The notes beneath the pieces are model-generated. The model was not told where the DNA came from and did not search any database. It was given only the letters and a program-made list of their open reading frames with translations. Source: Cyclostephanos tholiformis (lineage: Eukaryota; Bacillariophyta; Thalassiosirophyceae; Thalassiosirales; Thalassiosiraceae). From it: a stretch of DNA of 11,563 nucleotides. The position numbers were made by a program, and so were the translations under genes. Positions 8,588 through 11,563 of the stretch are shown here, piece after piece. Within the stretch, counting starts at the first letter, position 1; each line of letters begins with the position of its first letter. The stretch lies in the NCBI GenBank assembly GCA_036939975.1, contig JALLPB010001037.1, positions 1 through 11,563 on the forward strand. Reading direction: 5' to 3'.

Positions 8588-8689
8588 GCAATTTTGCATG
8601 AGGGACTTGCATCTGCATTTGATGCATATTATTTGTTTGCCTTATGTTCTTGCACATCTGGGGCAAATGTACTGGTTGCATTCAAAGCA
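8588..8689 (-). pseudogene. LINE ORF1 second cysteine cluster (RING/B-box-like)
   Basis: The frame reads TCFECNQYICPRCART, a stop (TAA at 8642-8644), then GKQIICIKCRCKSLMQNC. The spacing is C-x2-C-x4-C-x2-C, then about nine residues, then C-x2-C-x1-C-x6-C, compatible with one or two bound zinc ions. It follows the PHD-like finger after a frameshift. It may bind nucleic acid or partner proteins in the retrotransposon particle, but I cannot name the exact family. Confidence 0.55.
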
Positions 8690-8856
8690 TGTCTCGAATT
8701 CAGCATCGTGTGGTAGTGACATTTTTCATGTGTTACATATTGCTTCATCTAATCAGTCTCAGTGTATTCCTTCAAGGCCAGTTCCTTTGGTGAGAGTGTA
8801 TTGCATTTGGTGTGGTGTATCATCATGTGGTTGCTGGATTGTTGGATTTGTAGCGT

Positions 8857-8940
8857 GCATCTGCATCATGAACATATTGTGTTGTTGTTGAATATTACTG
8901 TGCATTTTTCATGGATGTTGTAGAAGCACTCTGTGCAGTG
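8857..8940 (-). pseudogene. LINE ORF1 PHD-like zinc finger
   Basis: The frame reads HCTECFYNIHEKCTVIF, then ICS, a stop (TGA at 8866-8868), and CRC. The ligand order C-x2-C...H-x2-C...C-x2-C is the second half of a PHD or related cross-brace finger. PHD-type fingers are known in ORF1 of some CR1-like LINEs, so the location makes sense. The ligand codons survive although the frame is broken on both sides. Confidence 0.55.
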
Positions 8941-9655
8941 TGTGTATTTGCTTGTCCTGGTGATTCTCCTTGTAATGGTGTTGTTCTTGATCACATTTTA
9001 GTTTTTGGCTTTTAGGTGAGAGTGTCGCCTCTCGACGGATGTATTCATCATATATGCCCACTTCTACCTCCGCCCATTTTTCTTGGTTATCCTGGAACTC
9101 TTCATATAGGGAGGCACTGTCAATATAGTCAGGTTTTGAGGCAATGTGGTTTATGATGAATTCAATTTGGTTTGTCATTCGTGCTGCCATTGCCTTGTGG
9201 AGGAGGAGCTCATTACCTACTCCATGAATGCATTTCCCTTAGCTTGTGCAGACTCCGTTGTAGCAGTTTCCGATTTTGGCCATGTTTGCAAATAGAGTGT
9301 TGTATTTTTGTGTGTATTCTAGGTTTGTTTTGTTGATTTGATGTTGGTTTTCATGTTGGGTATTGTGCATGTGCAACTGAAGTCTTGCATCAATATCATC
9401 TACATATGCTTTGCATAACTCACTTGCAGTTGTTATTGATGAGTCTACTCTTGATATGACTGATTCAATTTGTGATGGTAGAGAGCTTGCCATCGCTGAT
9501 GTAGCTCTGCTGTCTTGTAGGAGTTGTGCAATTACTCTTGATTGTAAATTGACCATTGCCTGTAGTGCTTCGATCCAGTCTGTCAGTTGTAATATGGCCA
9601 GAAGGAGCTTGTAAATGCTGTGTTCTGCCTCATTTGGTGTATTCTGTTGGGTCAT
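8909..9655 (-). pseudogene. LINE ORF1 central region, coiled-coil-like
   Basis: A single frame of about 249 codons from 9655 to 8909 is interrupted only by one TAA at 9239-9241. The first part (LLLAILQLTDWIEALQAMV, VIAQLLQDSR, IESVISRVDSSITTASELC) has regularly spaced hydrophobic residues typical of a helical, coiled-coil-forming segment, as in LINE ORF1 proteins that trimerise. The second part (MTNQIEFIINHI, WAEVEVGIYDEYIRREATL) is also helical and ends in a basic, His-rich stretch before the PHD-like finger. The Met at 9655 may not be the true start, since homologous-looking sequence continues upstream in another frame. The role as RNA-binding Gag-like protein is inferred from position. Confidence 0.6.
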
Positions 9656-10308
9656 TGATGCTGTATTTACTGGGTGGGTATATTGCGAGGGTCACAGTAT
9701 CTCTGTTGTATGTGGGGGGAAAGGGGAAAGTTGGGTTCCTTGTAGGGGGTTCCCATGCATATTGCTTTGCAGCAGATATGTCTGCAAGTATTTTCCCTCC
9801 TGAGTAATTCTAGTGTCCGTGTAGCAATTGTGGCATTAGTTTTAGCACTTGGGTCATGTAGTCTAGTAGTGCTTGTTCCCTGTGTTTGGCCGTGAAGAGG
9901 TTGTACATTCCTCTGCTTTCTGACATGCTGATTTTTATTAGTGGTGATGTTGCTTGTGTTCCTTCTGGTGTGGTGTAGCTCCCATTTAGTATTTATTGGA
10001 CTATCATGCTAGGGCTGTTGTTTGTTTTGTCCCCATTAACTATTGCTGTGTATATATCAATTTCGCTGAGTCCTTTGAGGGATATTGATGTGAGGGATCA
10101 CGTGAATAGTGCTTGGTCCTCAATTGCTTGGTCAGTTGTGCTGGTTGGTGGTGTAATTGCAATGGCTCTGTAATTATAGGTATTAGGGAAATCTGTTTTA
10201 CCCTGCTGGTTGTTGATCGTGTGGATTACTTGTGGTATGATTGAGTTGCTCTCGAGTGGTATGGTGATGCACTTTGCAGCATTTTTTTGTGGTGTTTGGT
10301 GAATAGAC
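9656..10308 (-). pseudogene. LINE ORF1 N-terminal region (broken by three stops)
   Basis: One frame can be followed from about 10308 to 9630, starting near IHQTPQKNAAKCITIPLESN and ending near YSINDPTEYTK. It is interrupted only by a TGA near 10099, a TAA near 10000 and a TAG near 9810. The content is rich in Thr, Pro, Asn and Gln, with the segment SMIVQ and MYNLFTAKHREQALLDYMTQ in the middle. I recognise no domain. There is no clear ATG at the upstream end, so the start and the element's 5' end remain uncertain. A frameshift near 9640 joins it to the coiled-coil-like part. Confidence 0.5.
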
Positions 10309-10728
10309 TGTCACCTGAGAAAATATGCCCATGGGGAGGGAGTAACTCTCCTGCCCTTGGAGTGAGAAACATGAATAAACTGGATAGAGAAAACTATGAG
10401 ACTCCGTGGAAGCAATTCTGTCTCTCGTATGTAGAAGATACGATGATGTTCTGCGGAGGGCACGTGCCCAGCATGGGCCTGACACTCAACCGTGGATTTA
10501 GAGGTGAACATCAAAGAGAACCATGGATAATGGCTCGGTGAACCTCCCACAATTACTTTTGACCCTAATATTTACTTAATCTTGACTGAATAGCTGCGGG
10601 CTCACATGAGTCACTTTGGTGGCCATGGCCATTGAATCTACCCCTTAACGTAGGCGTATTGATTTAGTTTATCAGACCCAGAAGCCTCTTCCCGGCTGGC
10701 CTGCTGCAGTGACCTTAGCCGGCTTTTG
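10309..10728. other. Non-coding stretch, possible LTR/leader of the downstream gag element
   Basis: Short frames occur on both strands (for example 10287-10541 plus and 10485-10198 minus), but none has recognisable motifs and they cross the LINE boundary. Base composition changes from TG-rich to balanced around 10310. The position upstream of a gag-like frame suggests an LTR and leader, but with no second LTR in the window the ends cannot be fixed. A 12-bp palindrome TGGCCATGGCCA lies at 10620-10631. Confidence 0.35.
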
Positions 10729-10778
10729 ATGACCAGTGCAAACAACCAGTGCTATGACCAGTGCAAGCAACCAGTGCA
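10729..10778 (+). repeat. 25-bp tandem duplication upstream of gag
   Basis: Two units, 10729-10753 and 10754-10778, read ATGACCAGTGCAA(A/G)CAACCAGTGC plus one base. Each contains two copies of CCAGTGC, giving four in total. The repeat lies in the presumed leader about 60 bases before the gag start. Confidence 0.8.
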
Positions 10779-10835
10779 AAGACCTCAACCATGATTCAAC
10801 CAATTACTCGACCACCTTCCTTTCTCATCATCCCA

Positions 10836-11563
10836 ATGGCACGGACAAGAGAGATCAGGGCCAGACGCTCCAGCCATGTTGCCGCATTGGATGCCCAAGA
10901 AGCCCCACCGCCTCCAGCGGATGACGATGATGATGATGACCTCGATCTCTTCAGTGACGAGGAGAACTAAAGTGATGACGAGGACCCGGCCCTTGACCAC
11001 AGCAACAATCTTGACGCGAACATTTGCAACAACACCATCGCGATGTTCCAGCGAGTCTTTACCTTCAGGGAGGGGGCAGCGACCGCCCTCTTTGATGACC
11101 GACAAATCACGGACTTTGACTCCCTCCATGGAGTGGATGAACTGACTGACATCAACTTCAAGGAGGATATCAAGCCTCTACAAGACCAGAAGGCCTCGGA
11201 AGACAGCCTTGACAAATCCAAGGAGCCTGAGCCCCCCACGATGACATTGACCCCGACCACGGCGGCGGCCTGTTTCACCCAAATGAAGATGTACCTCGCC
11301 AAGTGCAGGGGCAGACTCGGGGTTCCACTTGACTATGTGATCCGCGCACAGCTCAAGGGACCTCACTACGCGCCTGAGGATTGTCCGGAGGACCCGCCAG
11401 CCTTCGGCAAACCTGAGAGCCCATACATGACTATCAATGCTGAGTTGACTGCTTGCGCCGCAATCTTAAGAATCGACCTGACCCATGACCAGCTGTCCCA
11501 AGCGTTGGATGTCCTTGAAGAAAAGGGATCATTTACCCAGACCTTTATTCAAGACTCGGCCAA
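10836..11563 (+). pseudogene. Gag-like protein of an LTR (Ty1/copia-type) retrotransposon, partial, one in-frame stop
   Basis: The frame from ATG 10836 (context CCCAATGGC) gives 242 codons to the window edge, with a single TAA at codon 45 (10968-10970) and no other break. It starts MARTREIRARRSS, then a proline run, an acidic run (residues about 29-37, seven Asp in a row), an Asp/Glu-rich tail around the stop, and a helical region (IAMFQRVFTFREGAATALF, residues 68-86). A second region follows with FTQMKMYLAKCRGRLGVPL, DYVIRAQL and SPYMTINAELTACAAILR. The Y.T.(D/N).EL.A.A.I block and the overall layout resemble Gag of diatom copia-like elements. Gag would form the particle that packages element RNA. 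An upstream in-frame ATG exists at 10761. Codon use is GC-richer and CpG-richer than the LINE, consistent with a different, younger element. Confidence 0.65.

Noticed and set aside
8562..8891. Plus-strand 109-codon frame rich in Leu, Cys and His
   Set aside because: It is antisense to the two ORF1 zinc clusters, whose regular C-x2-C spacing on the minus strand is the better explanation.
8100..10308. A reassigned genetic code (stops read as Gln, Arg or Trp)
   Set aside because: All three stop codons occur, frameshifts are also present, and RNase H catalytic residues are changed, so ordinary decay of a pseudogene explains the data better.
10198..10550. Minus-strand frames 10485-10198 and 10550-10311 as host genes
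   Set aside because: They cross the LINE boundary, have no recognisable domain, and overlap each other in different frames.
10660..10690. TATCAGA at 10670-10676 as the primer-binding site following a 5' LTR
   Set aside because: It resembles part of the Met-tRNA primer site of many copia elements, but the match is too short, no TG...CA LTR ends could be paired, and the 3' LTR is outside the window.

Overview
The window is transposon-derived DNA from a eukaryote. I see no host gene, tRNA, rRNA or bacterial signal. Its main content is one old, broken non-LTR (LINE-type) retrotransposon on the minus strand. The arrangement of its reverse transcriptase, with distinctive linker, fingers, palm and post-palm blocks, resembles elements I know from diatoms and related stramenopile algae. 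The gag-like sequence at the right edge also resembles diatom Ty1/copia-type Gag proteins. A marine microalga, probably a diatom, is therefore the best guess, but it rests on recall of protein families and not on a search.

Layout, left to right: (1) 1-103, a (TG)n microsatellite, which on the minus strand is a (CA)n tract at the 3' end of the LINE. (2) 104-585, the LINE 3' untranslated region with a perfect 9-bp stem hairpin. (3) 586-6157, LINE ORF2, read right to left as APE-type endonuclease, long linker, reverse transcriptase with a YVDD box, connection region, RNase H and a Cys/His-containing C-terminal region, broken by several frameshifts and stops. (4) 6174-8088, a 1.9-kb DNA transposon inserted in the LINE at the ORF1/ORF2 junction. 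It has about 113-bp imperfect terminal inverted repeats, TGTTA ends, a 4-bp TATA target duplication, internal 82-bp palindromic tandem repeats and a truncated integrase gene with a KRBA2/Ginger-type zinc-binding domain but no catalytic core. (5) 8100-10308, LINE ORF1: N-terminal region, coiled-coil-like segment, PHD-like finger, second cysteine cluster and acidic tail. (6) 10309-10835, non-coding sequence with a 25-bp tandem duplication, possibly the 5' LTR/leader of the next element. (7) 10836-11563, a plus-strand gag-like reading frame, with one in-frame TAA, that runs off the window.

The history implied is a LINE insertion, its decay largely through transitions, a later cut-and-paste insertion into it, and an independent, GC-richer and apparently younger LTR-type element beside it. 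No element here looks intact or autonomous. The most interesting part is the nested TIR element: its boundaries can be read to the base, and it combines a severed integrase with a palindromic repeat array built from the same motif as its own termini.
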